A DNA stretch of 64,000 nt, taken from Salinimicrobium sp963709775. GTDB taxonomy: Bacteria; Bacteroidota; Bacteroidia; Flavobacteriales; Flavobacteriaceae. Below the pieces are notes generated by a model. It made no database searches. It saw only the letters and a list, made by a program, of their open reading frames with translations, and was not told where the DNA came from. A program made the translations under genes and the position numbers. Position 1 is the stretch's first letter; each line of letters opens with the position of its first letter. The stretch lies in contig CAVPXS010000003.1 of NCBI GenBank assembly GCA_963709775.1, positions 1 to 64,000 of the forward strand, written 5' to 3'. This document shows, piece by piece, positions 37,603-47,437 of this stretch.

Positions 37603-39471
37603 TTAGGATTTTAACCAGTTTTGACGCAATTCCATTTGTTCATCTGTCGGGTTCATGATCTCCACGAGCCGCTTTCCGGTAGACATTGGTTCAACTACCT
37701 TTCCTTCTACTTTTAGTTCCTCTCCATTTCTCTCAATGGTGAAACTTATAGGGTCTCCCACAGACCAGTTCGCAGAATCACCAATAAGATCATAAACATT
37801 CTGAACATTATATGGTTTCCCGTTGATTTTCTTAATCTTATCACCCCCGGTTAATTCAAGTTCTTCAAAGAATGTGCTCAATGACAAATCATCCCTCAAG
37901 ACAATTTCGCCGGTCTCATTTACTGTGATGTAAGGAGTAGAAGGATCCTGAAGGAAATAATCAACAGGAAGTTCTCCTTCCCGCAATTCCAGACCTACTT
38001 TTTCAAAGAACTCATCATAAGGGATAGGAGTATTCCCGCTTACATAGGTATTGAAGAATTCTCCAATTTCAGGATAAGTTAATTCCGTAATTACCGGGAA
38101 AAGATCTTCGTCTTCAAATGGCTTGTCTTTACCGTACATTTGTGTTAGTTGCTTCATAAGATCAAGCAAACCCATTTCTCCATTGCTCAATTCCTTTAAT
38201 CTAATGTCCAGGGCCATTCCAATTAATGCTCCTTTTTGGTACACATTGTAATAGCTGTTTTTATATTCATCTTCAAGTATGTTCTGGCTCATTTCTGTAA
38301 AGGACATGGTATCGTCAAAATTCTTTGATACCATTATCTTTTCCTGCATCCTGTCATAGAAATCCTGATTTGTAATAAGCCCCTGGTTTACCTGAAAGAG
38401 ATTGGCAAAATATTCTGTTACTCCTTCGTAAAGCCAAAGGTGACGTGACATTTGGGGATCATTGTAGTCAAAGTAATGCACTTCCTTTGAATGTACTCCC
38501 AGCGGAGTCAATATGTGAAAAAATTCGTGAGAAACTATATCTGTTAGAGACTTATTAAGCGCCTCTTGCCCCATTTGTTCGGGCATCACAACAACTGTAG
38601 AGGTATGATGTTCAAGGGCGCCAAAATTTGCAGCGTCGCCTTCTCCCGGGGTAGCAGATAAATACAGTAGTATCGCATATTTATCGGTGTTATCAATATC
38701 ACCTAAAAAGTCCTTTTGGGCAGTGATCATTTTCTCCATAGCAGGTTTAAAATCCTGCGCATTGAATTTTTGGGAAGGTGAATAAACGTGTAGGAGCACA
38801 TCCATTCTATCCACTTTAAAACTCACAGTATCGGGCGCCGCATACATGATAGGATTATCGGTCACCTCAAAATACCTGTTGACACGAAAGATATCCTTGG
38901 TTGTTCCTGCACTAATTTCTGAAGATTCAGCGATATCAAGGGCGCTTCCGGCATAAAGATCATTGGATCGAATAATTTCCAGTTGGTAAGGTTCTTCAGT
39001 GAGATCGTTGAAATAACCCACAAACCCGTGAAGATTCAGAAGAAAATTTTTATCCTCATTGATATTAGTACCGGCCATGGAATAAATTCCTCCTTCTCCC
39101 GGAACATCAAATGTATCATTCATCCAGTAGGTCACTTTATCAAGGCGGGTGGCATTTGAAATGCTCCAGCTGTTCTCGTCGTAAGCTGTTACCGGCAGCT
39201 CATTCCCTTTGTAGTCATAGGCCTTAAGATTCTCTGCATAAGTTCCGAAATTGGAAGTAGAGTAGGTGCCGGGGACAGTTTTGGGAATAAAAAAGACAAT
39301 AGTTTCAGTTTTTATTTCGCCGGGATCCACAGTAACCATGATCTTATCATCCTTGACGTTTACCAGGTCGAGGGTTGCGATTGTAGATTCTTGCGAAGAA
39401 CCTGGCTGCTGAGAGATTTTACATGAATTTGCGAAGAGCGTAAGCGCAATTAAATAAAGTATTTTTTTCAT
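37603..39471 (-). CDS. M61-family aminopeptidase with PDZ domain, lipoprotein
   Basis: A 622-residue secreted protein starting MKKILYLIALTLFANSC, with a lipobox Cys at residue 17. The catalytic domain has the zinc motif HEFFH (VSHEFFHILTPLGVHS) and the downstream Glu in WLYEGVTEYFA, as in M61 (glycyl aminopeptidase, thermolysin-like) enzymes. The N-terminal half is the usual beta-rich domain, and the last ~110 residues form a PDZ domain (LELTGGDKIKKINGKPYNVQ). It would trim peptides in the periplasm or at the surface. Length and motifs are normal, so it should be active. The following 39472-39830 has no clear gene. Confidence 0.85.
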   Translation of the reverse strand: MKKILYLIALTLFANSCKISQQPGSSQESTIATLDLVNVKDDKIMVTVDPGEIKTETIVFFIPKTVPGTYSTSNFGTYAENLKAYDYKGNELPVTAYDENSWSISNATRLDKVTYWMNDTFDVPGEGGIYSMAGTNINEDKNFLLNLHGFVGYFNDLTEEPYQLEIIRSNDLYAGSALDIAESSEISAGTTKDIFRVNRYFEVTDNPIMYAAPDTVSFKVDRMDVLLHVYSPSQKFNAQDFKPAMEKMITAQKDFLGDIDNTDKYAILLYLSATPGEGDAANFGALEHHTSTVVVMPEQMGQEALNKSLTDIVSHEFFHILTPLGVHSKEVHYFDYNDPQMSRHLWLYEGVTEYFANLFQVNQGLITNQDFYDRMQEKIMVSKNFDDTMSFTEMSQNILEDEYKNSYYNVYQKGALIGMALDIRLKELSNGEMGLLDLMKQLTQMYGKDKPFEDEDLFPVITELTYPEIGEFFNTYVSGNTPIPYDEFFEKVGLELREGELPVDYFLQDPSTPYITVNETGEIVLRDDLSLSTFFEELELTGGDKIKKINGKPYNVQNVYDLIGDSANWSVGDPISFTIERNGEELKVEGKVVEPMSTGKRLVEIMNPTDEQMELRQNWLKS

Positions 39472-39830
39472 AAGATGTGTTTGATAATCATAAGACCCTA
39501 AAAGTAAAATATCGTTACAGAAGAATTTCCTAAAATTAATGAATGAAACAAGATTTATCTTGAGGCCATCGGGGAGTACGGAATATTAAAATTCTTTTTA
39601 AACGCACTCCTCCTTCGCTTTGAATCCAGAGAACCGGTTTATGATATTGATCAGGAAAAGCTTAAAAAAGGGTTTCATCCTTAAATTTTATGATTAAAAA
39701 AGAATAAATTTATAAGGCAGATTTTAATTTAATTCCGGGAATTAATGAATATCCATACTTACTTCTCAGCATTCGTTCCCGGGTTTTTTCTCAATTTCTT
39801 TCCTTCTTGTTCCATTAAAACTTTCAAAAG
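39472..39830. other. 360-nt intergenic region with a possible gene remnant
   Basis: Between about 39548 and 39684 a plus-strand frame reads NKIYLEAIGEYGILKFF and then FESREPVYDIDQEKLKKGFH before TAA, without a start codon. It may be the end of a lost gene. The rest is AT-rich with no recognised signal. Confidence 0.3.
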
Positions 39831-41946
39831 ATGAAGATTTACGATGATAAACACATCAAAAATGTGGTCTTTGTAGGCGCTCATAATAGCGGTAAAACCA
39901 CTTTGGCAGAAACCATGTTATTCGAAGCCGGGCTAATTAACAGGCGCGGTACTGTAGAAGCAAAAAATACAGTCTCAGATTATCATGATATTGAGCACGA
40001 AAAAGGAAATTCAATCTTTGCAACTCCTCTGCATACAGAATGGCGAAATTATAAGATCAACATCATCGACACCCCCGGGTTGGACGACTATATAGGAGAG
40101 ATCATTTCCTCCATTAGAGTGGCCGATACCATAGTTACTGTCCTCAATGGCCAGTATGGGGTAGAAGTAGGGACAGAGATCATTTGGAATTACATTAAAG
40201 AATTCCATAAACCTACCGTGTTCGTCATTAATCAAATTGATCACCCGGGACTCAATTTCGAAAAAAGTTTTAATAGTATTAAAACCCTGGTAGGGAATAA
40301 GGCGGTTAAAATTCAATATCCGGTTGTGATTGATGGTGCACAATGTATCATCGACGTTCTTAAGATGAAGATGTACCGATTTTCTGCTGAAGGAGGAAAA
40401 CCCGAAAAATTCCCTATTCCAGACGACCAAAAGGTTACAGCCGTTGCTTTACATAACGAACTGGTGGAAAAAGCTGCCGAAAATGACGAAGAGTTGATGG
40501 AATTATTCTTTGAAAAGGGATCTCTTAACGAAGATGAAATGCGCAAAGGAATAAAGGCCGGTATGCTCAACTACGACCTGTTTCCGGTTTTCTGTATGTC
40601 TGCTCTTAATGATATGGGAAGCGGAAGGCTCATGGGCTTTATCGATAATGTCGCTCCCGCAGCAATTGATCTTAAAACCTGAAGTTAGTGCAGAAGGAAA
40701 AAATATCTTACCTAAAACTGAAGCACCCCCTGTATTATTCGTCTTTAAAACTGTTCATCAACCTAATTTAGGACAAGTGACTTTTTTTAAAGTAAAAAGG
40801 GGAGAGGTAAGAATAAACGATAAACTGGTGAATACCAGAAATGGTGAAACAGAGGTTTTCAATCAGCTCTTTATTATGGATGGTAAAGAAAGAAATCCTA
40901 TTTCCAAACTGGTAGTTGGGGATATAGGAGCCACCCTTAAATTAAAACACACCGAAACGAATGACACCCTGGCCGCTCCCGGAGAAGAAGTTTCTATCAA
41001 ACCAATAGAATATCCACAGCCGAGGATAAGGAGAGCGGTTTCTGCTATGAATACCAAGGACGAGGAAAAACTTAATGATGCGTTGAAAAAGATCCACAGC
41101 CAGGATCCTACTGTGGAGATCTCTTTTTCCAACGAAACCAGGCAGTTGATCCTGGCCTGCCAGGGTGAGCTTCACCTTGCAACAATTGATTGGCTCCTCA
41201 GGAACATTTATGGTGTAGAGGCAAGCTTTGAAAAACCAAGGATCTCTTTCCGGGAAACCATCCAACGCCCATCAGCGTCAAATTACAGACATAAAAAACA
41301 GTCGGGAGGTTCGGGGCAGTTTGCAGAAGTACATATGAAAATTGAACCCTGGGAGGAAAATATGCCCGAACCCGAAGGTTTTAATATTAGGGGGAAAGAG
41401 GAGCTCGATCTGCCATGGGGCGGGAAACTGATTTTTTATAACTGTATTGTTGGAGGGGTAATTGATCAACGTTATTTGCCTTCTGTTATGAAAGGGATCA
41501 TTGAAGTAATGGAAAAAGGTCCTTTGACCGGTTCATATATTCGTGATGTGAGAACCATGATCTACGACGGAAAAATGCACTCTGTAGATTCCAATGATAT
41601 TTCCTTTAAAATTGCAGGTGCACATGCTTTTAAAGAAGCGTTTCTAAATGCAGCTCCTAAACTTTTGGAGCCTGCTCTTGATCTTACTGTAAAGGTGCCT
41701 GAAGAAATGGTGGGAAATGTCATGACCGAACTGCAAAGCCGTCGCTCAATTATCCAGGGAATTGAAAGTGCAGATAATTACCAGGTTTTAAAATGTGTTG
41801 CACCTGAATCTGAATTGTTTGGATTTTCAACCGAACTCCGCTCCCTTACAAAGGGACGGGCAACCTTTAGTACAGATTTCAGTGGGTACCAACCTGTTCC
41901 TGCTAATATCCAGGAGAATTTGACGAAGAGTAAAGAATTAGCTTAA
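39831..41946 (+). CDS. EF-G paralogue with altered GTPase motifs, one frameshift
   Basis: The restored protein is about 705 residues with the domain order of EF-G. The G domain has a P-loop GAHNSGKT (16-23), a G3 motif DTPGLDDY in which the usual His after PG is Leu84, and NQID (134-137) instead of NKxD; the switch I equivalent reads GNSI instead of GITI. Domain II onward is conserved (LFVFKTVHQPNLGQ, HRHKKQSGGSGQFAEVHMKI read as YRHKKQSGGSGQFAEV, then SIIQGIES). The catalytic His of G3 is missing, so GTP hydrolysis may be lost or slow. A GTPase-inactive EF-G paralogue has been described in Bacteroides. One extra A at 40674-40677 breaks the frame. Canonical fusA is not in this window. Confidence 0.75.
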
Positions 41947-41966
41947 TGATTTTTAAAGTAAGGTGA

Positions 41967-42357
41967 ATGGAATTTTTTAAATATGTTAGTGTCAAGACTT
42001 CAGAGGCTGAGCTTCGATCGCTACTCTCTCTCGAAAATCTGAATATTTACAGTAGCGAGCTGTTTCCTTTAGAGGAAATAGGGGATGACCGGGTGAGAAT
42101 AGGAGGGGTGTGGGGAGAATTCACTCTTACGTCCCATCCTATTGCCGGTGGTTTACGTTTCGCCCTTAAGGAGTGCTCAAATGCACTTACCTGGACGGTT
42201 ACTACCGGATTTCCTCCTGAACCAGAAGTCATTGTTATCCATTTGACAATAAACAGAAAACAAAAGGAACAGGATTTCTATAGAGGAAATTGAAGAATTT
42301 ATGGAAGATTTGGCAGCGGGTATTATGAAGGTTTTCACCCCGGAAGAACATATTTAA
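41967..42357 (+). CDS. conserved protein of unknown function, frameshifted
   Basis: The frame from 41967 (MEFFKYVSVKTSEAELRSLL) shifts near 42258-42280. In the next frame it continues SIEEIEEFMEDLAAGIMKVF and stops at 42357, giving about 130 residues. It has no signal peptide or membrane span. The central part, GGVWGEFTLTSHPIAGGLRF and LKECSNALTWTVTTGF, looks like a mixed alpha/beta fold. I do not recognise the family. It begins 21 nt after the EF-G-like gene and may be cotranscribed with it. The single break, in an A/G-rich run, looks like a consensus error. Confidence 0.5.
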
Positions 42358-42391
42358 CTAAGAACCAGTGATTTAAAAATTAGATTTTTCA

Positions 42392-42430
42392 AAACCCGTA
42401 ATTTTTCAGAAGTTACGGGTTTATTATTTT
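42392..42430 (+). terminator. intrinsic terminator
   Basis: Arms AAACCCGTAA / TTACGGGTTT around a loop of about 11 nt, followed by ATTATTTTTAC. It ends the EF-G-like transcript before the DUF1569 gene. Confidence 0.7.
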
Positions 42431-42463
42431 TACTTACTTTTAAGAAAATCAAGAATAAACCCA

Positions 42464-42937
42464 ATGAAAGCTGAAGTTCTACAGGCCCAATTAGAAGAAA
42501 TGCAGGATTATATAAAGTATAATACTCAGCAAAATTCAGAAGTATCCGGGGCACCCGTTGGCTGGCATCTGGCACATAATCTTAAGGTCATCCATTCGAT
42601 CCTTGGCTCACTGGACATATCAGACCCAGCTCGCTACCAAAGGAAATTCAGCTGGAAAAAGGAACTGGTTTATCTTACAGGGAAAATTCCGAGGGGAAAA
42701 GCCAGGGCTCCAAAAAAGGTAATTCCGGAGGATAATGTTTCCGCAGAAGAACTGCAGGATCAAATCTCCAGAGCGAGCCGCAAAATTACCGGTATTCCAA
42801 AGCTTGCCAAAAATGCCTTTTTTGAGCATCCTTATTTTGGCCATATCAAAAGAGATGAAACCACCAAATTCCTGGTAATACATACAGAGCATCATCTCAA
42901 GATCATTAGGGACATTCTTGGTGATAAGGCTAAATAA
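42464..42937 (+). CDS. DUF1569 / DinB-like protein
   Basis: A 157-residue cytoplasmic helical protein. It contains GWHLAHNLKVI near residue 33 and HPYFGHIKRDETTKFLVIHT followed by EHHLKII near the C-terminus, a spread of His residues matching the metal site of the DinB/YfiT four-helix family; DUF1569 is the best fit. Many members are thiol- or metal-dependent transferases, but the reaction here is unknown. The ATG at 42464 follows a terminator and a short leader, so it is transcribed alone. Confidence 0.72.
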   Translation: MKAEVLQAQLEEMQDYIKYNTQQNSEVSGAPVGWHLAHNLKVIHSILGSLDISDPARYQRKFSWKKELVYLTGKIPRGKARAPKKVIPEDNVSAEELQDQISRASRKITGIPKLAKNAFFEHPYFGHIKRDETTKFLVIHTEHHLKIIRDILGDKAK

Positions 42938-42974
42938 ATAAGCATTTTAGATTATGCTGAAATATAGATGACAA

Positions 42975-43016
42975 AAAAAATCTCTCCAAAAATGTCATTT
43001 CAGAGAGATTCTTTTA
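42975..43016. terminator. hairpin between convergent genes
   Basis: Arms AATCTCTC / GAGAGATT around a 16-nt loop, flanked by an A run on the left and CTTTTAATA on the right. The long loop makes it moderate in strength. It separates the DUF1569 gene (+) from the S9 peptidase gene (-). Confidence 0.55.
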
Positions 43017-43036
43017 ATAAAAAGGTAATTCAGAAA

Positions 43037-45353
43037 TTAATCCTGGAATTGCGGTTGAAGTTCCTCGTCCTTTAAATGCTTGGCATAAAAGCCCATCATT
43101 GCCTTATAAAGGTCGATCCTGTTTTCTTCTTTTCCAAATCCATGTCCTTCATCATATTTTACCATATAAGGCACATCAACGCCTTTCGCCCGTAATGCCT
43201 TTACAATTTGATCGGACTCATCAATATTAACGCGCGGGTCATTAGCCCCCTGAACCACAAATAATGGTTTTTTGATCTTGTCAATATGGAATACCGGTGA
43301 AACTTCTTCCATAATGGCTTTTTCTTCAGGAACTTTTTCGTCATACCAAATTTCCCTTAGGATTTGCTCATAAGGCTTCCAATATGGCGGAATGGTTTCC
43401 ATAAAAGTAAATAGATTGGAAACCCCTACATAATCTACACCCGCAGCATAAAGATCCGGAGTTTTTGTAAGTCCTCTCAATACAGCATATCCACCATGGC
43501 TGCCTCCATAAATAGCGGCTTTATCGGGATCTACCCAGCCCTGATCGATCACGTATTTTAAACCATCTTCAACATCATCCATAGCTTTTCTTCCGATTTG
43601 CTTGAAGCCAGATTCCATAAATTCGCGTCCATAACCTCCGGAAATCCTGAAGTTCACCTGTAGCGTAGCATAACCACGGCTGGCAAACAATTGCGCTTCG
43701 GGATTGAAACCCCAGGAATCTCTAATTCCCTGTGGTCCACCATGAGGATTAACTATCACCGGAACTTTTTCCCCTTCTAAAGCGGCTTTTGGGAGGGTAA
43801 TATAACCATGTATGGTTTTCCCATCCCGGCTTTTAAAGCTAATTGGCCTCATTTCGGCCATATCTTCAGCTTTTAGCTGGGGCATCAAATTGTACAGCAA
43901 TTCAAATTTATCGGCTTCTACATCATAAGACCAATATTCTCCATATAACTTATCACTCTGTAGGAAAATTAGATATTTACTTTCGTTATCAGTCTTATCG
44001 GCTATAGAATATTGCTTATCTGGAAATTCTTCGGTGATTCGTTTATGTAATTTTTTATAGTAGTCACTTACCGGTACGATTTCCCGTTTTTCCCCTTCAA
44101 AAGAGTAATAATCCAATTCGTAATCCCGGTGTCGTGACAGGGAAACTCCCGAAATATCATAATTGTCATTTGAAAACAATTTTTTGATAACCTTGTCTTC
44201 TTTCAGGTCGTATAGGTAAACCGTGTTTTTGTCTGTTTCAAGATTTGAAACTACGTATGCATCATGCGGATAATCTGTTGCGTAATTCAATGTAGGACTA
44301 AAAGTGTCTTTCCAGTTAATTTGTCTTTACAACATCAAATTCCTTTGTTTCTGTATCCTTATTATAGTAAAGATCCATATTAACACCTTCACGCAGGCGT
44401 ACAAAACCTCTTAAGGTTCCATCCTTGTCAAAAAGGTAATTCATGATGGGATTTGCTATATCATCATTCGTGTACAACTTTTCCATTTCTCCGGTCTTGA
44501 TATTCACCTTATAAGGTTCAAAAACCTGTGCATTTTCCTTGTTCAGGGCAACGATAACATGGTTCTTATCATCTTTTAAGATGTCAAGAATCTGGGTTTG
44601 TACCCCTTCAAACGGTGTTAGGTCCATTGTATTTGAACCATCAACATCTGCTGCATATAAATGATAATTTTCGTTTCCTCCTTTGTCCATCACATAGAGT
44701 AGTCTATCCTCATTAGCCCAGCCATAGCCACGTACCAATTCTTCCTTTTCTACAATTGCCTGTGTGATTTCACCGGTTTCAAGGTTTTTCACATAGACAT
44801 GGTTTTTAGCATTTTCATCCTTTTCCCTGTAGGACATATATTTACCTTCCGGGGAAAACTGGAATGAACTGGCCTTTGGTTTGGCAAAATAATCCTCTAC
44901 ATCATATTTGTAATTTCCCTGGTCGTATGCCGCCAGTTGCTCCAATTCCTTTTCGGAAGAAGGCAGGGATTGATCTCCCGGAACTGTTTTCTCCACTTTC
45001 TGAAGTACCAGAGGAAATTCCTGCCCGGACTGTTTAAAAGTACCGGTAATAGTTTCCCCTTCAAGGGTACCTGTATAAGTTGCCCCAATTTGAGCGTAGG
45101 CGAGGGTCACCTGGTTATTTTCCAGTTCGACCTTGTCCAGTGGCAATCCAAAAGCTCCCTGAAGCGGACTATCCATAGTTCCTGAAAGAGAGTCATTCTC
45201 TTTTGTGATATCAAATTTTAGGGGCAGTTCATTGCCCTGAACATTTAATTTCCCTTCCCAGGAACCTTGTAATTCCTGAGCCTGGATTCCGCTAATTCCT
45301 GTGAAAACAGAAAATAACAGGATAGAGGACAACTTTAAAAACTTGTTTTTCAT
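43037..45353 (-). CDS. secreted S9-family (prolyl oligopeptidase-like) peptidase, one frameshift
   Basis: The restored protein is about 770 residues: signal peptide (LSSILLFSVFTGISGIQAQ), then a small beta-barrel-like domain (residues 26-115; LQGSWEGKLNVQGNELPLKF) and a beta-propeller (about 150-480), then the alpha/beta-hydrolase domain. Its catalytic residues are visible: Ser in AIYGGSHGGYAV (GxSxGG), Asp in VVQGANDPRVN and His in KYDEGHGFGKEEN. S9 peptidases cut short peptides, often after Pro or release acyl-amino acids, in the periplasm. The frame changes near 44318-44325: KTN is followed by NWKDTFSPTLNYATD one frame over. A one-base consensus error is the simplest reading, since both parts are fully conserved. 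Confidence 0.82.
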
Positions 45354-45710
45354 TATTTAATAATTTAACAGTTAAGTCGCATAAGTTAAGTAATTTTCTG
45401 AAATCCTCATTTAATATATGCTGAAGGAACTTTAGAACAAATTAGCCGTTGTTACACAGTTTCATAATTAGGACCAATCAGGAAAGTTTCACAATCAGGG
45501 GCAACATTTAAAAATGTGGAAGTGTAGAATTCTCTATTACAAAATGGAATGTCTTAAACGCTTTTAAGTGTAGCATGAATATTTAGAAGAACCAGTCGCG
45601 GTAGAACTTAGTGAGGTCTAAAATAGGAATCTAACCACTCCTTTTCAAAACATCCTTTTGCACTATAATTTATATTATGTAAAATAGAATAATTAAAAAG
45701 TGGAAGACCT
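45354..45710. other. 357-nt intergenic region
   Basis: AT-rich sequence between the S9 peptidase start and the DUF1801 gene end. I see no gene, no strong hairpin and no exact TAnnTTTG. The promoter of the S9 gene must lie at its left side. Confidence 0.4.
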
Positions 45711-46127
45711 TTAATTATACCTCTCCCTCATATCTTCAACTGACCTCCTGATCAATTTACTTAATACTTCCCTATTAATATCCTCCAGTTTCTTCACATA
45801 TAAACAGGAAGACGATGTTTTATATTTCCCCAGGTCCTCCAGAATATCATTGTATTTCTCAAATCCTGTCATTATATAAATTGTTAGGTTCTGTTTACGG
45901 GGTGAAAATCCGGTAAGAAACCAATCTCCTTCGTGACCAGATTTATACTTGTAATGATACTTCCCAAAACCTACCATATTTTCTCCCCACATTTTTGCGG
46001 GCTCACCCGTGACTTCAGAAAACATTTTAAGAAGTTCCCTACAGTCAGTTTGCCGTTGCTCATTTTCAACCTGGTCCAGGAAATCTGTGACGCTGGCATC
46101 GTTTTGTTTGGTTTTTAGATCTGCCAT
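45711..46127 (-). CDS. DUF1801 protein
   Basis: A 138-residue cytoplasmic protein of the DUF1801 (YdhG-like) family. It shows the helical start VTDFLDQVENEQRQTDCREL, the conserved PAKMWGENMVGFGKYHYKY and the beta strand WFLTGFSPRKQNLTIYIM. Members are small single-domain proteins without a proven activity, related in fold to iron chaperone frataxin-like or DNA-binding YdhG proteins. The gene follows the DUF4251 gene by 6 nt on the same strand, suggesting a two-gene operon. Confidence 0.78.
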   Translation of the reverse strand: MADLKTKQNDASVTDFLDQVENEQRQTDCRELLKMFSEVTGEPAKMWGENMVGFGKYHYKYKSGHEGDWFLTGFSPRKQNLTIYIMTGFEKYNDILEDLGKYKTSSSCLYVKKLEDINREVLSKLIRRSVEDMRERYN

Positions 46128-46133
46128 ATCAAT

Positions 46134-46631
46134 TTACTGCCGGTTGACTATTCTTCCATCATAAGAGATGTTCTCCCTTTGTGTCGAGGTCACAGAAGTT
46201 CGGGCCACGCCATTGGGATAGATTGTGATAAAGAATTTCAGATTTTCTGTTTTCCTATTTCCTTCAAAAATGACATTCACAGCTCCCTTTTTGAGATTCT
46301 CCTCTATTTGCAGCTTCTTTGGCACTCCTTTGTATTGTATGGCGCCACCATCACTGTCATAAGCACCACCCGCATACCGCTCGCCAAAAAAAGGAAGAAA
46401 AACTTCTACACTATCATTTTCAAATTTTATTCGGTTAGAATTTCCAATCAAATTCACCCTGCTGTACTGTGTGGGATTGGCCCATTCATTTTCAATTTCA
46501 AACTCCAGGTCCCGAACCATTTCCACCATCTGTTTATATTCCGTGGAATCTGCAACTCCTTTGTTTTGACTTCCACAGGAAACCAGGATTAACGAAAGAA
46601 ATATAACCGATAATGATATCTGCTTATTCAT
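46134..46631 (-). CDS. DUF4251 lipoprotein
   Basis: The frame is open from 46691, but the ATG at 46631 (MNKQISLSVIFLSLILVSC) gives a normal lipoprotein signal with lipobox Cys19, so I use that start. The mature part matches DUF4251: VNLIGNSNRIKFENDSVEVF, LPFFGERYAGGAYDSDGGAI and VIFEGNRKTENLKFFITIYP. DUF4251 proteins are small periplasmic or outer-membrane lipoproteins of Bacteroidota with a beta fold and no known function. It is 6 nt upstream of the DUF1801 gene. Confidence 0.78.
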   Translation of the reverse strand: MNKQISLSVIFLSLILVSCGSQNKGVADSTEYKQMVEMVRDLEFEIENEWANPTQYSRVNLIGNSNRIKFENDSVEVFLPFFGERYAGGAYDSDGGAIQYKGVPKKLQIEENLKKGAVNVIFEGNRKTENLKFFITIYPNGVARTSVTSTQRENISYDGRIVNRQ

Positions 46632-46817
46632 AACATTCAATTTTCTTTTCAAATTACGAAATTTCATGAATTGATTTACAGTACATTCCACATTCCTGCA
46701 TCATTTTATGCTTCTTATCGTCAGTTAAAGTAGTCTGAAAATAAACACAATTAGTATTCTTTTGACAGCTTTTAAGAAGGTTAATTAGGACCTTAAGGTA
46801 CTTAGAACTGATTTGCT

Positions 46818-47384
46818 ATGAACATAAAAAAAGTAACTGTCTTTGGAACCGGAAATTTTGGTGCCCGTTTGGCTTTTCATATTGCCTTTAATAATATCGA
46901 CGTCACTGTATATGACAGGGATTATGGATTACTGGAAGAAGCCAGAACAAGATTTCGTGAATTTGGCGATAATTATCAGCAAAATTCCGGAGCCTCAAAG
47001 GAACAGATAGACGCTGCGCTCGCCAATATTGCTTACTCTATGGATATTACTGAAGCGGCGGGCAATGCACAACTTATAATTGAGGCTGTGGCAGAAGATC
47101 TTGAGGATAAAAAAAGCTTCTACAGGGAACTTCAAAAAACAGCGCCTAAAAATGCCTTTTTTGTCTCCACATCCCAGGGATTAGATCCGGAAATACTTTC
47201 AAAAGCATCCGGCAGGCCAGAAAACTTCCTCATCCTCCACTTTATAGGCAAAATTAATGAATCCCCTTCCCTGGAGATCATTGCGTTACCGGCCGTCCGG
47301 CAGAATGTCCTGCAATCTGTCGCCAAATTCTCCGAAACTATAGGAATGGAAGTAGACATCAAACATCCTGAAAAGCAGAACTAA
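46818..47384 (+). CDS. 3-hydroxyacyl-CoA dehydrogenase, NAD-binding domain only
   Basis: The 188-residue protein is the N-terminal Rossmann domain of 3-hydroxyacyl-CoA dehydrogenases: VTVFGTGNFGARLAFHIAFN (G-x-G-x-x-G), DVTVYDRD, IIEAVAEDLEDKKSFYREL and the active-site region ENFLILHFIGK with the catalytic His. The C-terminal dimerisation domain (about 100 residues) is absent and a good terminator follows immediately, so the gene really ends here. Stand-alone domains of this kind occur in Bacteroidota; it could oxidise hydroxyacyl-CoA or work with a partner, but activity is uncertain. Confidence 0.75.
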   Translation: MNIKKVTVFGTGNFGARLAFHIAFNNIDVTVYDRDYGLLEEARTRFREFGDNYQQNSGASKEQIDAALANIAYSMDITEAAGNAQLIIEAVAEDLEDKKSFYRELQKTAPKNAFFVSTSQGLDPEILSKASGRPENFLILHFIGKINESPSLEIIALPAVRQNVLQSVAKFSETIGMEVDIKHPEKQN

Positions 47385-47412
47385 AAAAACCCGGATGAAA
47401 ATCCGGGCTTTT
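47384..47412. terminator. intrinsic terminator
   Basis: Arms CCCGGAT / ATCCGGG around GAAA, flanked by A7 and TTTTAATT. It separates the dehydrogenase gene (+) from aconitase (-). Confidence 0.8.
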
Positions 47413-47437
47413 AATTATCTGGTCAAAAGGTTCAGTC

